A DNA stretch of 43,664 nucleotides from positions 12,231 to 55,894 of the forward strand of contig DYOP01000003.1 in NCBI GenBank assembly GCA_020720425.1, written 5' to 3'. The position numbers and the translations under genes are program-made. Source of the DNA: Bdellovibrio sp. (GTDB lineage: Bacteria; Bdellovibrionota; Bdellovibrionia; Bdellovibrionales; Bdellovibrionaceae). The stretch's first letter is position 1. Every line of letters starts with the position of its first letter. Of this stretch, positions 7,351 to 16,032 are shown piece after piece. The notes beneath the pieces were generated by a model. The model saw nothing but the letters and a program-made list of their open reading frames with translations. It had not been told where the DNA came from and ran no database searches.

Positions 7351-8223
7351 GTGCAAGAAAAAAGTTTAAACTCAAATAAAGATGATACCCTAGGACTTAG
7401 CGAAGAAGAAATTGCTGAAGTCAAACAGCTTGATGACGCCCTAAACGAAGAAAACCCAGACCTTATTCATGAACTTTCCGATATTAACTCTCAGGATATT
7501 CAGAACGTTGCGCTTGAGTTTGAGCACGAATCTAAAAAATCAAAACTTAAGGAAAAGTTAACCGTAATACTATTTAAAGCTTGGATGCAAACACGCATTT
7601 GGTCTTTAAATTTATTTTACTTTCTAAAATCCAAAGTTAAATCTGGCTCAAGCCTAGCGGCACTCGAAATTAAAAATAAACTCAATCATGGGTTATCAAA
7701 AATAACAAAACTAACGACTAAACAAAAAATAGTTTTTGTTTTGATTTTAATTTTTGCATTGAGCGTTCCTTTTTCGATTCAAGTCCTGCTTAACTGGGTG
7801 AAATTTGCTAGTGTAAAAACCATTACTGATCTTTCAATTTTGGCTGATAATCGTTTTGAAATGACAGAAGACGAAAAATTTGAAAGTTATTTTAATTCAA
7901 AAAGAACCCCTGTTAACTTGTTACTTTTTAAAACCATAGTAACTAATATAAAACCTTCCGAAAACTCAAGCCCTAATCCGATGTTTGCAGGTGAGCTTTT
8001 TTTTGAAGCTATAAATCCTCATGTCTTGGCCGAAATCAAAGCAAAAGAAGCCTTTTTCGTAGATCTTATTAGAACATTTACAGAAAGTTGGGACTATGAT
8101 GAGCTTTCTACTCAGCAAGGCAAAAAGCTTTATCTTGATGAGCTAAAAAAAGAAGTTCAAAAACATTTATCTAAAGGGTTACTTAGCGCAATTTTATTTA
8201 AAAGCTTAATTATTAAACCATAA
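7351..8223 (+). CDS. FliL-like single-pass membrane protein with long cytoplasmic N-terminus
   Basis: A 290-residue protein starting at GTG. Residues 1-125 are charged and presumably cytoplasmic, a hydrophobic helix lies at about 126-146 (IVFVLILIFALSVPF), and the C-terminal 75 residues fit the FliL family: conserved ELFFEAINPHVL, KEAFFVDLIRTFTES, LSTQQGKKLYLDELKKEV and the terminal hydrophobic strand. FliL binds the flagellar basal body and stator. This protein is much longer than typical FliL (about 150-180) because of the N-terminal extension, and no flagellar gene is near, so it is probably a paralog acting at another site or on special stators. The start rests on the reading frame; no strong ribosome site precedes it. 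Confidence 0.65.
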   Translation: MQEKSLNSNKDDTLGLSEEEIAEVKQLDDALNEENPDLIHELSDINSQDIQNVALEFEHESKKSKLKEKLTVILFKAWMQTRIWSLNLFYFLKSKVKSGSSLAALEIKNKLNHGLSKITKLTTKQKIVFVLILIFALSVPFSIQVLLNWVKFASVKTITDLSILADNRFEMTEDEKFESYFNSKRTPVNLLLFKTIVTNIKPSENSSPNPMFAGELFFEAINPHVLAEIKAKEAFFVDLIRTFTESWDYDELSTQQGKKLYLDELKKEVQKHLSKGLLSAILFKSLIIKP

Positions 8224-8256
8224 GTACTCATGCCTTAAAATAATTATCTGGCTATT

Positions 8257-8280
8257 ACAAAAAGCCTGGGCGCTGGCCTT
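8257..8280 (-). terminator. Weak terminator candidate
   Basis: On the minus strand AAGGCC and GGCTTTTTG can pair with a bulge, followed by a short T-run. It sits 18 bases past the stop of the minus-strand membrane protein gene at 8298 and could also stop transcription of the FliL-like gene. Stem is short and imperfect. Confidence 0.3.
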
Positions 8281-8297
8281 CTTAATTGATCAGCCGG

Positions 8298-8939
8298 CTA
8301 TTCAGGCTTACTTTCAATTATGTTTTCAGAAAAATCAGGCTTTTGCGAGTTACTGTCAGTTGTCGGCAAAACTTGCGTAAGTTCGCCAACAACCAAAATA
8401 AGGCTCAACATAGTCAGTGGTATGGTAACTAAAACTCCGACCCCTAAAGCAAACAATCCTAAAAGATTAATCATCAACAAAAATGTCACAAAACCAGCAA
8501 ACCACCACCATCTTCCTTTAACTAAATCCATTGATTTTTGAATGCTATTCCATACTTTGGGATCTTCTGATAAGACAAAAAGTGGATAGGCTAAAATCCA
8601 TGAAATAGAAACCCAAACTCCAGGAACAACAAAAAAGATCAGACCCAACACAATAGCAAAAGAATGTATAAACTCTAGAAAAAGCGCATTAAGGAGTCGA
8701 TTTAAAGTAAGAAATGACCAAAAAAAATCTTGATAATTAATCTCTCTTTTTTGACTCAGTTGATAGATCATTTTTAAAAAACCCAAATGAAATAAGCTTG
8801 AAAGAATACCGCCAGCCACAGGAATCGAGCTAGAAACAAGACTTACAACAATAAGTAACGAACTTAGCCCCAAATATAAAGGTAAGTTACCCATTATAAT
8901 ATCCCAAGACATTGACAGGTAAGTTCTATAATTTTTCAT
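8298..8939 (-). CDS. Multi-pass inner-membrane protein (UPF0259/DUF975-like)
   Basis: A 213-residue protein with about five hydrophobic segments (around residues 17-55, 85-125, 143-190) and a hydrophilic Ser/Asn/Asp-rich C-terminal tail. Features such as FFVVPGVWVSISWILAYPLFVLSE and a following SMDLVKGRWWWF stretch are typical of the UPF0259/DUF975 group of membrane proteins of unknown function. No catalytic motif is visible. It follows speA on the same strand after 37 bases and may be cotranscribed with it. Confidence 0.65.
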   Translation of the reverse strand: MKNYRTYLSMSWDIIMGNLPLYLGLSSLLIVVSLVSSSIPVAGGILSSLFHLGFLKMIYQLSQKREINYQDFFWSFLTLNRLLNALFLEFIHSFAIVLGLIFFVVPGVWVSISWILAYPLFVLSEDPKVWNSIQKSMDLVKGRWWWFAGFVTFLLMINLLGLFALGVGVLVTIPLTMLSLILVVGELTQVLPTTDSNSQKPDFSENIIESKPE

Positions 8940-8976
8940 TCTGATTTCAACCCCAACTTTTTTAGAAATTTAATAA

Positions 8977-10905
8977 CTAATCTTCAAGATACGTATAACC
9001 CGACAACCCCTCTTCAAAAAACTTAATAATTTGCTTAGCATCGGGTTTTGATAGGCAACCTTTTTTAATAGACTCCTCTGATGCACGCCTAACCTTTTCC
9101 ATAAGATTGTGCTGCAAATACTGAACATAACTTAGCACTTCTGACACCGAATCTCCAGGGATATAATGATCTAAATGATAACCCCCTTGATCATCGAGAG
9201 AAACATGGACAGCATCGGTATCGCCAAATAAATTATGCAAATCACCTAAAATCTCTTGATAAGCGCCCGTTAAAAAAAGCGCCATATAATATGATTCACC
9301 CTTTTTTAATTCATGCAGGGGCAGAGTTGGTCTGGTCTCACCGCTACTCCCTTCGATAAAGCGATCAATTTTGCCATCTGAATCGCATGTTAAATCGGCA
9401 AGTGTTGCAAATACAGTTGGTGTTTCATCAAGTCGATGAATGGGCATTACAGGAAAAATTTGATCAACGGCCCATAAATCAGGAATGGATTGAAAAATTG
9501 AGAAATTGCAAAAATAAGTGTCGCACAATTCTTGATTTAATACAGATCGAATATGGTCAACGTCATCTTGTCCTGAACTAATCTGAATCATTTTTGTGGC
9601 AATAGCTAAATACATAGCCTCACCCCAAGCTCTTTGTTCTAAAGATAAAACGCCATAAACAAATAACTGTAAAAACTCTTGTCTTAACTGACTTAAATCA
9701 TTAAACGACTCATTCAGAGTTTTAGGGCTCAGTTTGTCAAAAATATACTGCATATCTTGCAGCACTTGATGTTCATTTCGAGTGACCCTTTGAGGGGGTT
9801 CGGTGCGAATCAGCTTATTATTTCCGGTAACATTAAATACTAAAACAGAGTGGTGAGCTGACAGGTAACGCCCCGATTCGCTGATGATATCAGGATGCGG
9901 CACTCCTTTTTCGTCACACAATGACTGCAATGCCGCAACAACGTCATTGGCATACTCTTGAACACTATAATTAACTGATACGTCTGAAGCTCCTGATCCA
10001 TCATAATCAATCCCTAAGCCTCCTCCCACATCAATAAATTTTAAATTACTCGCGCCTAGGCGATAAATTTCTGTTAAAAATCGTACGCCCTCTTTGAGTG
10101 AAGACTTAATGCTTTGAATTTTTGGAATTTGCGAACCAATATGAGAGTGGATGAGTTCTAAGCAATCAAGCATATCGTTTTGCTTAAGTTTATCAATCCC
10201 CTCAAAAATTTCGACACTCGTTAACCCAAACTTAGATCTAGCCCCAGAGCTATCAACCCAGCGCCCTGCGCCTTGAGAGTTAAGTTTTACACGAAATCCA
10301 ATATGGGGCTTTATATTATACTTTTTAGAAGCGGCAATCAAAATATCTATCTCTTCAAAACGGTCTACAACAATAATTGGGTAACGACCAATCTTTTGCG
10401 CCAATAGTGCCGTTTCAACATATTCACTATCTTTAAATCCATTACAAATAATTAAAGCATCAGGATCTTCAAGCATTGATAATACAACCAATAGCTCAGG
10501 CTTAGAGCCCGCTTCTAACCCAAGACCATGGGCCCGCCCATGCCTGAGTAACTCTTCTAACAGATGTCTTTGCTGATTAACCTTGATTGGGTAAACACCT
10601 CGGTAACGCCCCTGATAACTGTGTTCTTGAAAGGCATTTTTAAAACAACTATTAATTTGATCCAACCGATGCTTTAAAATATCAGGAAATCGAACCATAA
10701 CAGGAACCCGCATCCCTCTGTCTAAGAGGTCTTGCGTAAGCTCATAAAGATCTAAACTTTTACCAAAATCAATACCGTTACCACCTTCGGGGGTAACAAT
10801 AACTCGGCCTTGTCCATTAACTTTAAAATAGGGATCTCCCCACGAGGTAATTGCATAATTTTCTGCATTTTGCTCAACGATCGTACGAGTGTCTAAAGCA
10901 TCCAA
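8977..10905 (-). CDS. speA: Biosynthetic arginine decarboxylase
   Basis: PLP-dependent fold-III enzyme converting arginine to agmatine, the first step of the agmatine route to putrescine. At 642 residues it has the length of the family (E. coli 658). Visible are YPIKVNQQRHLLEEL (PLP Lys at about K108), LGLEAGSKPELL, HSHIGSQ, FIDVGGGLGIDYDGS, ISESGRYL and, near the C-terminus, DLTCDSDGKIDRF. The start is TTG at 10905: AAGGAG lies about nine bases upstream and no in-frame ATG is close. No agmatine-processing gene is in the window. It is divergent from the diguanylate cyclase gene, and near an arginine succinyltransferase operon that competes for the same substrate. Confidence 0.95.
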   Translation of the reverse strand: MDALDTRTIVEQNAENYAITSWGDPYFKVNGQGRVIVTPEGGNGIDFGKSLDLYELTQDLLDRGMRVPVMVRFPDILKHRLDQINSCFKNAFQEHSYQGRYRGVYPIKVNQQRHLLEELLRHGRAHGLGLEAGSKPELLVVLSMLEDPDALIICNGFKDSEYVETALLAQKIGRYPIIVVDRFEEIDILIAASKKYNIKPHIGFRVKLNSQGAGRWVDSSGARSKFGLTSVEIFEGIDKLKQNDMLDCLELIHSHIGSQIPKIQSIKSSLKEGVRFLTEIYRLGASNLKFIDVGGGLGIDYDGSGASDVSVNYSVQEYANDVVAALQSLCDEKGVPHPDIISESGRYLSAHHSVLVFNVTGNNKLIRTEPPQRVTRNEHQVLQDMQYIFDKLSPKTLNESFNDLSQLRQEFLQLFVYGVLSLEQRAWGEAMYLAIATKMIQISSGQDDVDHIRSVLNQELCDTYFCNFSIFQSIPDLWAVDQIFPVMPIHRLDETPTVFATLADLTCDSDGKIDRFIEGSSGETRPTLPLHELKKGESYYMALFLTGAYQEILGDLHNLFGDTDAVHVSLDDQGGYHLDHYIPGDSVSEVLSYVQYLQHNLMEKVRRASEESIKKGCLSKPDAKQIIKFFEEGLSGYTYLED

Positions 10906-11090
10906 ATTTTTTACTCCTTAAAATTTAAAAATATAACGGTTCAAAACACAAAAAACTTTACTTAAGCTCAATTAAAACAAGAAATCTGTAGCATTTCACC
11001 TAGCAAATCAAGCTTAAATCTAAGCTCGACTAAAAGCCAAAATCACGAATCTATTTTGTCATTATCGAAAACTCATTTTAATCTATTTAG

Positions 11091-12083
11091 ATGGAATCGG
11101 CTTCACCAAAAAACTTGCCAACTTTGTTAGATTTAAATCGAACAAAGAAAATATTGATTATCGACGATGATCAAAGTGCTATTGATATTATGAGCATGGC
11201 CCTAAGCTGGGAAGGGTACCAAATTGAGAGCTGCCTTTCGGGAGCTGAAGCCAAAACCCACCTTAAAAACAATCGGTTTGATTTAATTTTACTCGATATT
11301 AATCTTCCTGACATTTCGGGTTTTGAACTTCTTTATTTAACAAAAAAAGAAGTGAGTGCATTTACTTCTGTTATTTTTGTTTCGGGCGAAAGCACAACCG
11401 AATCGGTGGTCAAGGGCCTTGATCAAGGCGCAGATGACTATATCATTAAGCCTTTCACGCCGGCTGAGTTTTTAGCTCGCATTCGGGCTCAGCTAAGAAT
11501 TAAAGACCTCACTGACAGATTAACTGAGGCCAACATCAAACTCCAAGAGCTTGTCGAAATTGATGACCTCACTGGGCTATTTAATATGCGATCAATCTAT
11601 CAAAAACTTGAACTCGAAATCGAAAGGGCCCGCCGATACAATCGAGAGGTTTGCGTGGTTATGCTCGACATGGATCATTTTAAATCGGTCAATGATGGGC
11701 ATGATCACCTTTTTGGATCATTTGTTCTATCTGAAGTCGGTAAAATCATTTCAAAAGTCGTGCGTAATATTGATATTGCTGCAAGATATGGGGGAGATGA
11801 GTTTTTAATTATTTTGACTGAAACAAATGAGTCAGGGGCCTACTCTTTTTGTCAAAGATTAAGAATGACAATCGAAAGCTACCTTTTTAAAAACGGGCCT
11901 GACGAAATTAAATTAACCGCCAGTATTGGGTTTGCAATTACCGAGCCTGCCCATTTTTTAATTGATGGCCACAACCTTGTGCGTGCCGCCGATAGATCAC
12001 TCTATAAAGCTAAACATGATGGAAGAAACCAAGTTAAGGGACAAAAACTTGTTACCGAGACCGAAAGCTCGAATCCGCAATAA
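11091..12083 (+). CDS. Response regulator with GGDEF output (diguanylate cyclase)
   Basis: A 330-residue PleD-like two-domain protein that should make cyclic di-GMP when phosphorylated. Receiver (about 18-135): acidic pocket IIDDDQ, phospho-acceptor D69 in LILLDINLPD, conserved Ser in VSGES and Lys in IIKPF. A short linker leads into the GGDEF domain (about 155-320), with DDLTGLFN, LDMDHFKSVND and an intact GGDEF (234-238), so it is probably active. An inhibitory I-site RxxD (R225-D228) sits five residues before it. No Shine-Dalgarno sequence precedes the ATG. It is monocistronic and its cognate kinase is not nearby. Confidence 0.94.
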   Translation: MESASPKNLPTLLDLNRTKKILIIDDDQSAIDIMSMALSWEGYQIESCLSGAEAKTHLKNNRFDLILLDINLPDISGFELLYLTKKEVSAFTSVIFVSGESTTESVVKGLDQGADDYIIKPFTPAEFLARIRAQLRIKDLTDRLTEANIKLQELVEIDDLTGLFNMRSIYQKLELEIERARRYNREVCVVMLDMDHFKSVNDGHDHLFGSFVLSEVGKIISKVVRNIDIAARYGGDEFLIILTETNESGAYSFCQRLRMTIESYLFKNGPDEIKLTASIGFAITEPAHFLIDGHNLVRAADRSLYKAKHDGRNQVKGQKLVTETESSNPQ

Positions 12084-12088
12084 AAGTT

Positions 12089-12631
12089 CTAGTAATTAAT
12101 ATCTGAGGGCTTATCAACATTTGATTGCCTTTGAATTATAACTTTTTGGACAACAACCCCTTGAGCCTTTTTAGACTGAGTCACATTCCAAGTTAATTCA
12201 AAAATATTTTCCCCTAAATTTAAATCAATAAAATCGGTTTGAAATATTTTTTTGGCATTGAAAAGCGTTCCGCTATATCCATTGGTCAGATTAGTAACAG
12301 ATAGAAGTTTAAAATTTTGAGGGGCTTGCCCTTTAATTTGAAGTTTTCGTGATCCTACGACCCAAGTGGACGGTAAACTTGCAGGACTTCTTTGCCGATC
12401 TGAATTTTCATTGGGAAAGTCTTTTAAGGTAATAATCTGAATCCCTGATCCCTGATCTTTAACTTTTGGATTTTCAGTATTTATTTTTTCAGAAGCCAGC
12501 GACCTATCAATTTGGTCGGTCAATTGATAGATTTGCCGCACGACTTCGTCTTTTTGAGTAACTCCCCAAAAACTAAACATAAAAAAAATTAATAATACAA
12601 AATATTTATTTTTACTTAATACGCCCATCAA
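12089..12631 (-). CDS. Exported protein of unknown function
   Basis: A 180-residue protein with an N-terminal hydrophobic segment (about residues 9-24) that is either a signal peptide or an anchor. The rest is hydrophilic, beta-rich toward the C-terminus (LNLGENIFELTWNVTQS, VVVQKVIIQR). I recognise no domain. The first codon is TTG directly followed by ATG; the ATG is the more likely start. It is the last gene of a three-gene minus-strand operon behind the AI-2E family transporter (about 30-base gap). It ends five bases from the convergent diguanylate cyclase gene. Confidence 0.6.
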   Translation of the reverse strand: MMGVLSKNKYFVLLIFFMFSFWGVTQKDEVVRQIYQLTDQIDRSLASEKINTENPKVKDQGSGIQIITLKDFPNENSDRQRSPASLPSTWVVGSRKLQIKGQAPQNFKLLSVTNLTNGYSGTLFNAKKIFQTDFIDLNLGENIFELTWNVTQSKKAQGVVVQKVIIQRQSNVDKPSDINY

Positions 12632-12661
12632 TTAGGGTGTCGGCAGTATTTTGACAGGTCT

Positions 12662-13675
12662 TTAGTGTTTTTTTAAAAAATGTGCCAAAAGTATGTTGGC
12701 AGCTCCTGCCAATGGTATTGAAATAATCATACCTAAAGCGCCTAATAAATGCCCCCCTAAAAGAATGGCGCTTATAACCACCAAGGGATGGAGTCTTACA
12801 ATTTTAGCTACTAAAAAGGGAACCAAAATAACCCCATCAACCACCTGAACCAACAGATACAAAGCCAAAGATAAAACCAGAATTTGCATGGGATTTGGCT
12901 GACCTAGAGCCAGCAATCCCACGGGAATAAATGAAATAACAGGGCCAATATACGGTATAATATTTAAAACCCCTGCAAGCAGACCCAGTAAAAAACTAAA
13001 GGGAATTTCAAGAAGGTAAAGACCAAAGGCCGTTAGTATTGAAATAATTATGGATTCGATGATTCGAGCCCGAATAAAGCCCCCCAATTGCTGATCCCAT
13101 AAAATCAAAATGGTTTCAAAAAAATTTAAATATGAGGGAGGTACCATTTTTTTAAAACCACTTGTCCAACTGGGCCCTTCGGTAACAATAAAGTAAGAAA
13201 ACATCGGAGCTAAAAATAAAAAGGCTAAAGATCCTGACAAATAAGAAGAAGAACTTGATAATAGTTTAGAGCTATTTTCAAATAAAAATGTAGTTACCCG
13301 AATGGCCTGACCACTGATTGAAAACCCAAAGTTTTGAGTCAACCATTGATCCCAGCTAGGGATGAGAGCTAAAAATTGATTTACCAAAATTGGCATTTCT
13401 TGACCCAACAATGTCATTTGATTTTGAACAAACGGAAAAGCTAAAACAAGGGCTAAAATCAACAAAATAGAAGATAAAATAAAAACAATCTGTGCTGATT
13501 TCTTCCATCCCCAACCTAATTTATTTTGAATTTGATGAATAAGCGGGGCATAAAAATAAAATGTTACCAAACCAATAACAGCTGATGGCAACACATAAGG
13601 TGTCACAACTAAAAACAGAGCTCCCAGTAACAATACAGAAAAAAACACTATCTTATAGGATTGATTTGAACTCAT
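12662..13675 (-). CDS. AI-2E family transporter (PerM/YdiK-like permease)
   Basis: A 337-residue inner-membrane protein of the AI-2E exporter superfamily. Several hydrophobic helices pair at the N-terminus (10-70), and the C-terminal half has the family hallmarks: FIRARIIESIIISILTAFG, AGVLNIIPYIGPVISFIP, VVDGVILVPFLVAKIVRLHPLVV and LGGHLLGALGMIISIPLA. Family members export autoinducer, solutes or ions; the actual substrate cannot be told. It follows the SH3/TPR gene after 10 bases and precedes the exported-protein gene, forming one operon. Confidence 0.88.
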   Translation of the reverse strand: MSSNQSYKIVFFSVLLLGALFLVVTPYVLPSAVIGLVTFYFYAPLIHQIQNKLGWGWKKSAQIVFILSSILLILALVLAFPFVQNQMTLLGQEMPILVNQFLALIPSWDQWLTQNFGFSISGQAIRVTTFLFENSSKLLSSSSSYLSGSLAFLFLAPMFSYFIVTEGPSWTSGFKKMVPPSYLNFFETILILWDQQLGGFIRARIIESIIISILTAFGLYLLEIPFSFLLGLLAGVLNIIPYIGPVISFIPVGLLALGQPNPMQILVLSLALYLLVQVVDGVILVPFLVAKIVRLHPLVVISAILLGGHLLGALGMIISIPLAGAANILLAHFLKKH

Positions 13676-13685
13676 AGTAAAACCC

Positions 13686-14507
13686 CTATTTTTTTAAAAA
13701 CAATGCCCCAATTGGTTCTCCATCAGACATATGGGCCCATCCGTTTTGCCCCTTGGATGTTTGCACAAAAAACCAATCCTTTTTAGTTTGCTTAACAACC
13801 AAAGTTTGACCTGACCTAAGCTCTGTTAGAGAGGCGGCCCCATCCACTGGCAAAGATCTAAGCTGGGCTGATTCGGTAACAATCACAAATTGGTATTTCT
13901 GATTTTGATAGAGTACAGATATAAGCAACACGCTCACAAAAAACCAAAGTAAGGTCGATATAAAAACCCCGACTCCCACCCATGGCAAAGATTCTCCGGT
14001 TTTAATAGCTCGTTTTCGCCGTCCAAGGGCTCTGACCCAATAAATCAAGGTCATTAAACTAACCAATGAAAATATAAAAATCGACTCGTTCTTTGTCACA
14101 AAACCAATTAGCTCCTGACCAAGTCCATCAATAAATGAAGAGCTCTCCCAAAGACCTTTTAGCTTTTCTTGATCAAAAAGATATTGTTTAAGTTGTTTTG
14201 TATAGCTTGACCTTGGCTCAAGCCACTCTATTTGACGATAGCAAGCCATAGCCCAACCCCATTTTTCTTGCTTTATAAAGGTCAATGCCAAGTTAAATAG
14301 CGTTACTACAGATTGAGATTTAGCTAATATATACTGTTGAGTTAAAGCTGTTTCGGCCTGACTCCAGTTTTGCTCTTGAATAAGGCTTTCAACCAACCGA
14401 TCTCTATCCTCTGACTGGGCCTTATCCTCTGACCCGGCGTTTAAACTCTGGCCAAAGGTCGATATAGAAACGCTTAAAAATATCAAAAAAGTTAATAAGA
14501 ATGACAC
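13686..14507 (-). CDS. BatE-like membrane protein with TPR and SH3 domains
   Basis: A 273-residue envelope protein. Order: signal peptide (1-20), a TPR-like helical segment (about 35-105, LFNLALTFIKQEKWGWAMACYRQIEWLEP), two membrane helices (about 138-158 and 175-198), and a C-terminal bacterial SH3 domain (about 205-262, AQLRSLPVDGAASLTELRSGQ, WFFVQTSKGQNGWAH). This layout matches BatE-type proteins of aerotolerance (Bat) clusters, but no BatA/B/D gene is present, so it may be a stand-alone relative. First gene of the operon with the AI-2E transporter. Confidence 0.65.
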   Translation of the reverse strand: MSFLLTFLIFLSVSISTFGQSLNAGSEDKAQSEDRDRLVESLIQEQNWSQAETALTQQYILAKSQSVVTLFNLALTFIKQEKWGWAMACYRQIEWLEPRSSYTKQLKQYLFDQEKLKGLWESSSFIDGLGQELIGFVTKNESIFIFSLVSLMTLIYWVRALGRRKRAIKTGESLPWVGVGVFISTLLWFFVSVLLISVLYQNQKYQFVIVTESAQLRSLPVDGAASLTELRSGQTLVVKQTKKDWFFVQTSKGQNGWAHMSDGEPIGALFLKK

Positions 14508-14590
14508 TCCCCCTCCCCTCCAAGGCCTCTCACATGGGTCAAATCACAATATTTAAACCCTTATTAAGTGTAGCCATACTCTGTTACCTC

Positions 14591-14606
14591 TGACAAGACC
14601 TTGTCA
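14591..14606. promoter_or_regulatory. Perfect inverted repeat upstream of the aminotransferase-ast operon (probable operator)
   Basis: TGACAAG-AC-CTTGTCA is a 7-bp perfect inverted repeat with a 2-base spacer. It runs into CATAAT (14605-14610), a possible -10 box, about 46 bases upstream of the first gene. A dimeric regulator bound here would block the promoter. It does not resemble the ArgR box known from E. coli. The -35 is poor, so the promoter may need an activator. Confidence 0.5.
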
Positions 14607-14655
14607 TAATGCGTGCCGAGTACTAAAATTTTAAAAAGTTAAATGAGAGGTATAT

Positions 14656-16029
14656 ATGAACAACAAAGGTGAGCCATTAAATTTTGATTTGCAAACCCAG
14701 AGCTTGATTAAACAACTCACTGGGGCCAATACACTTTTAAATAGCACAATTTCTGATGTAAAACAGGCCGACCCTCATCGCATAAGTTACTATGAAGAGT
14801 TAATGAAAAAAATAGGACAAGTCAGAGGGCGCCCCCTTTATTATCCTTATATTGGCTCAGGGCGCGGAAACGGGCCCTTTGTTGAGCTCGAAGATGGCTC
14901 CGTAAAGCTTGATTTTATTAATGGAATTGGAATTCACATTTTAGGCCATTCGCATCCCGAAGTCATTCAGGCTTCACTTTATGGAGCCCTACAAGATGTT
15001 ACCAATCAAGGCAATTTACAGCCCAATAAAGAGTATTTCTATATGCTACAAAAGCTAGTAGAACTTGCAAAAAAGGGTAGTAAAATTGAGCACGGATGGC
15101 TAGCCACATGCGGAACAATGGCAAACGAAACGGCCCTTAAAATTGCAAGACAAAAAAAGACGCCGGCAAGAATGATTATTTCTTTTAAAAATGCTTTTGC
15201 AGGGCGATCGACTATGATGGCTGAGGTTACTGACAATCCTGCTTACCGCGTGGGGTTACCCGAATACAATGAGGTATTAAGACTCCCTTGGTACGACAAA
15301 AAAAATCCCACCTCTATTGAAGACACTTTGCGCGCCCTCAAACTCCATGTCGAAAAGCATTCTAATAATATAAGTGTTTTTTCGTTCGAACCTATGCTGG
15401 GCGAGGGCGGATATATGCCTGCCCCACGTGAATTTTTTATTCCCCTATTAGAATTTTGCAAAAGCCAAAATATTCCCATATGGTCCGATGAAGTCCAAAC
15501 TTTTACTCGCACCGGCCAGCCTTTTGCTTTTCAAACTCTTGAGATTGGAGAGTATATTGATATAGTTACCGTAGCCAAAACAGCCCAAATCGGAGCCACT
15601 CTTTACACCTCCGCAATGAACCCTCAACCGGGGCTTATCGCCGGAACATTTTCGGGTAGCAGTTCAGCCCTTAATGCAGGGCTTGCCATATTAAATTTTT
15701 TAGATAACAACCATTTTTATGGCCCAGAAGGCCGAGTTTCTGAGATTCACAACTATTTTATTTCAGGACTTAATAAGTTGGCCCAAACGAGTTGCAAAAA
15801 TCTTATCTCCGATGCTACGGGCATGGGCTTAATGATAGCCTTTACTCCAAAAGATGGAAAAAAAGAAACGGTAGAAGCCCTATTAAAAACTTTTTTTAGT
15901 AAAGGCCTTATCGCATTTAGCTGCGGCAAAGAGCCCGTTCGTATTCGCTTTTTAATACCTGCGATTGTTACCAATCAGCAATTAGATCTTGCTCTAAAAA
16001 TAATAGAAGAAAGTCTACTTAAGGAGTAA
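14656..16029 (+). CDS. Class III aminotransferase (succinylornithine/acetylornithine type)
   Basis: PLP-dependent omega-aminotransferase of 457 residues. Visible: FINGIGIHILGHSHP near residue 95, CGTMANETALKIAR (phosphate cup), IWSDEVQTFTRTG (PLP Asp) and the PLP Lys in TVAKTAQ (about K308). Its place in one operon with astA and astD suggests it acts as the AstC step, moving the amino group of succinylornithine to 2-oxoglutarate; the sequence alone would also fit an acetylornithine or other omega-amino transaminase. ATG preceded by GAGAGG. First gene of a four-gene unit, four bases upstream of astA. It is longer than AstC/ArgD (about 405) by an N-terminal segment of roughly 50 residues. Confidence 0.8.
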   Translation: MNNKGEPLNFDLQTQSLIKQLTGANTLLNSTISDVKQADPHRISYYEELMKKIGQVRGRPLYYPYIGSGRGNGPFVELEDGSVKLDFINGIGIHILGHSHPEVIQASLYGALQDVTNQGNLQPNKEYFYMLQKLVELAKKGSKIEHGWLATCGTMANETALKIARQKKTPARMIISFKNAFAGRSTMMAEVTDNPAYRVGLPEYNEVLRLPWYDKKNPTSIEDTLRALKLHVEKHSNNISVFSFEPMLGEGGYMPAPREFFIPLLEFCKSQNIPIWSDEVQTFTRTGQPFAFQTLEIGEYIDIVTVAKTAQIGATLYTSAMNPQPGLIAGTFSGSSSALNAGLAILNFLDNNHFYGPEGRVSEIHNYFISGLNKLAQTSCKNLISDATGMGLMIAFTPKDGKKETVEALLKTFFSKGLIAFSCGKEPVRIRFLIPAIVTNQQLDLALKIIEESLLKE

Positions 16030-16032
16030 CAC

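Noticed and set aside
7351-8223. Part of a flagellar operon
   Set aside because: Only the C-terminus is FliL-like; no flagellar gene is adjacent.
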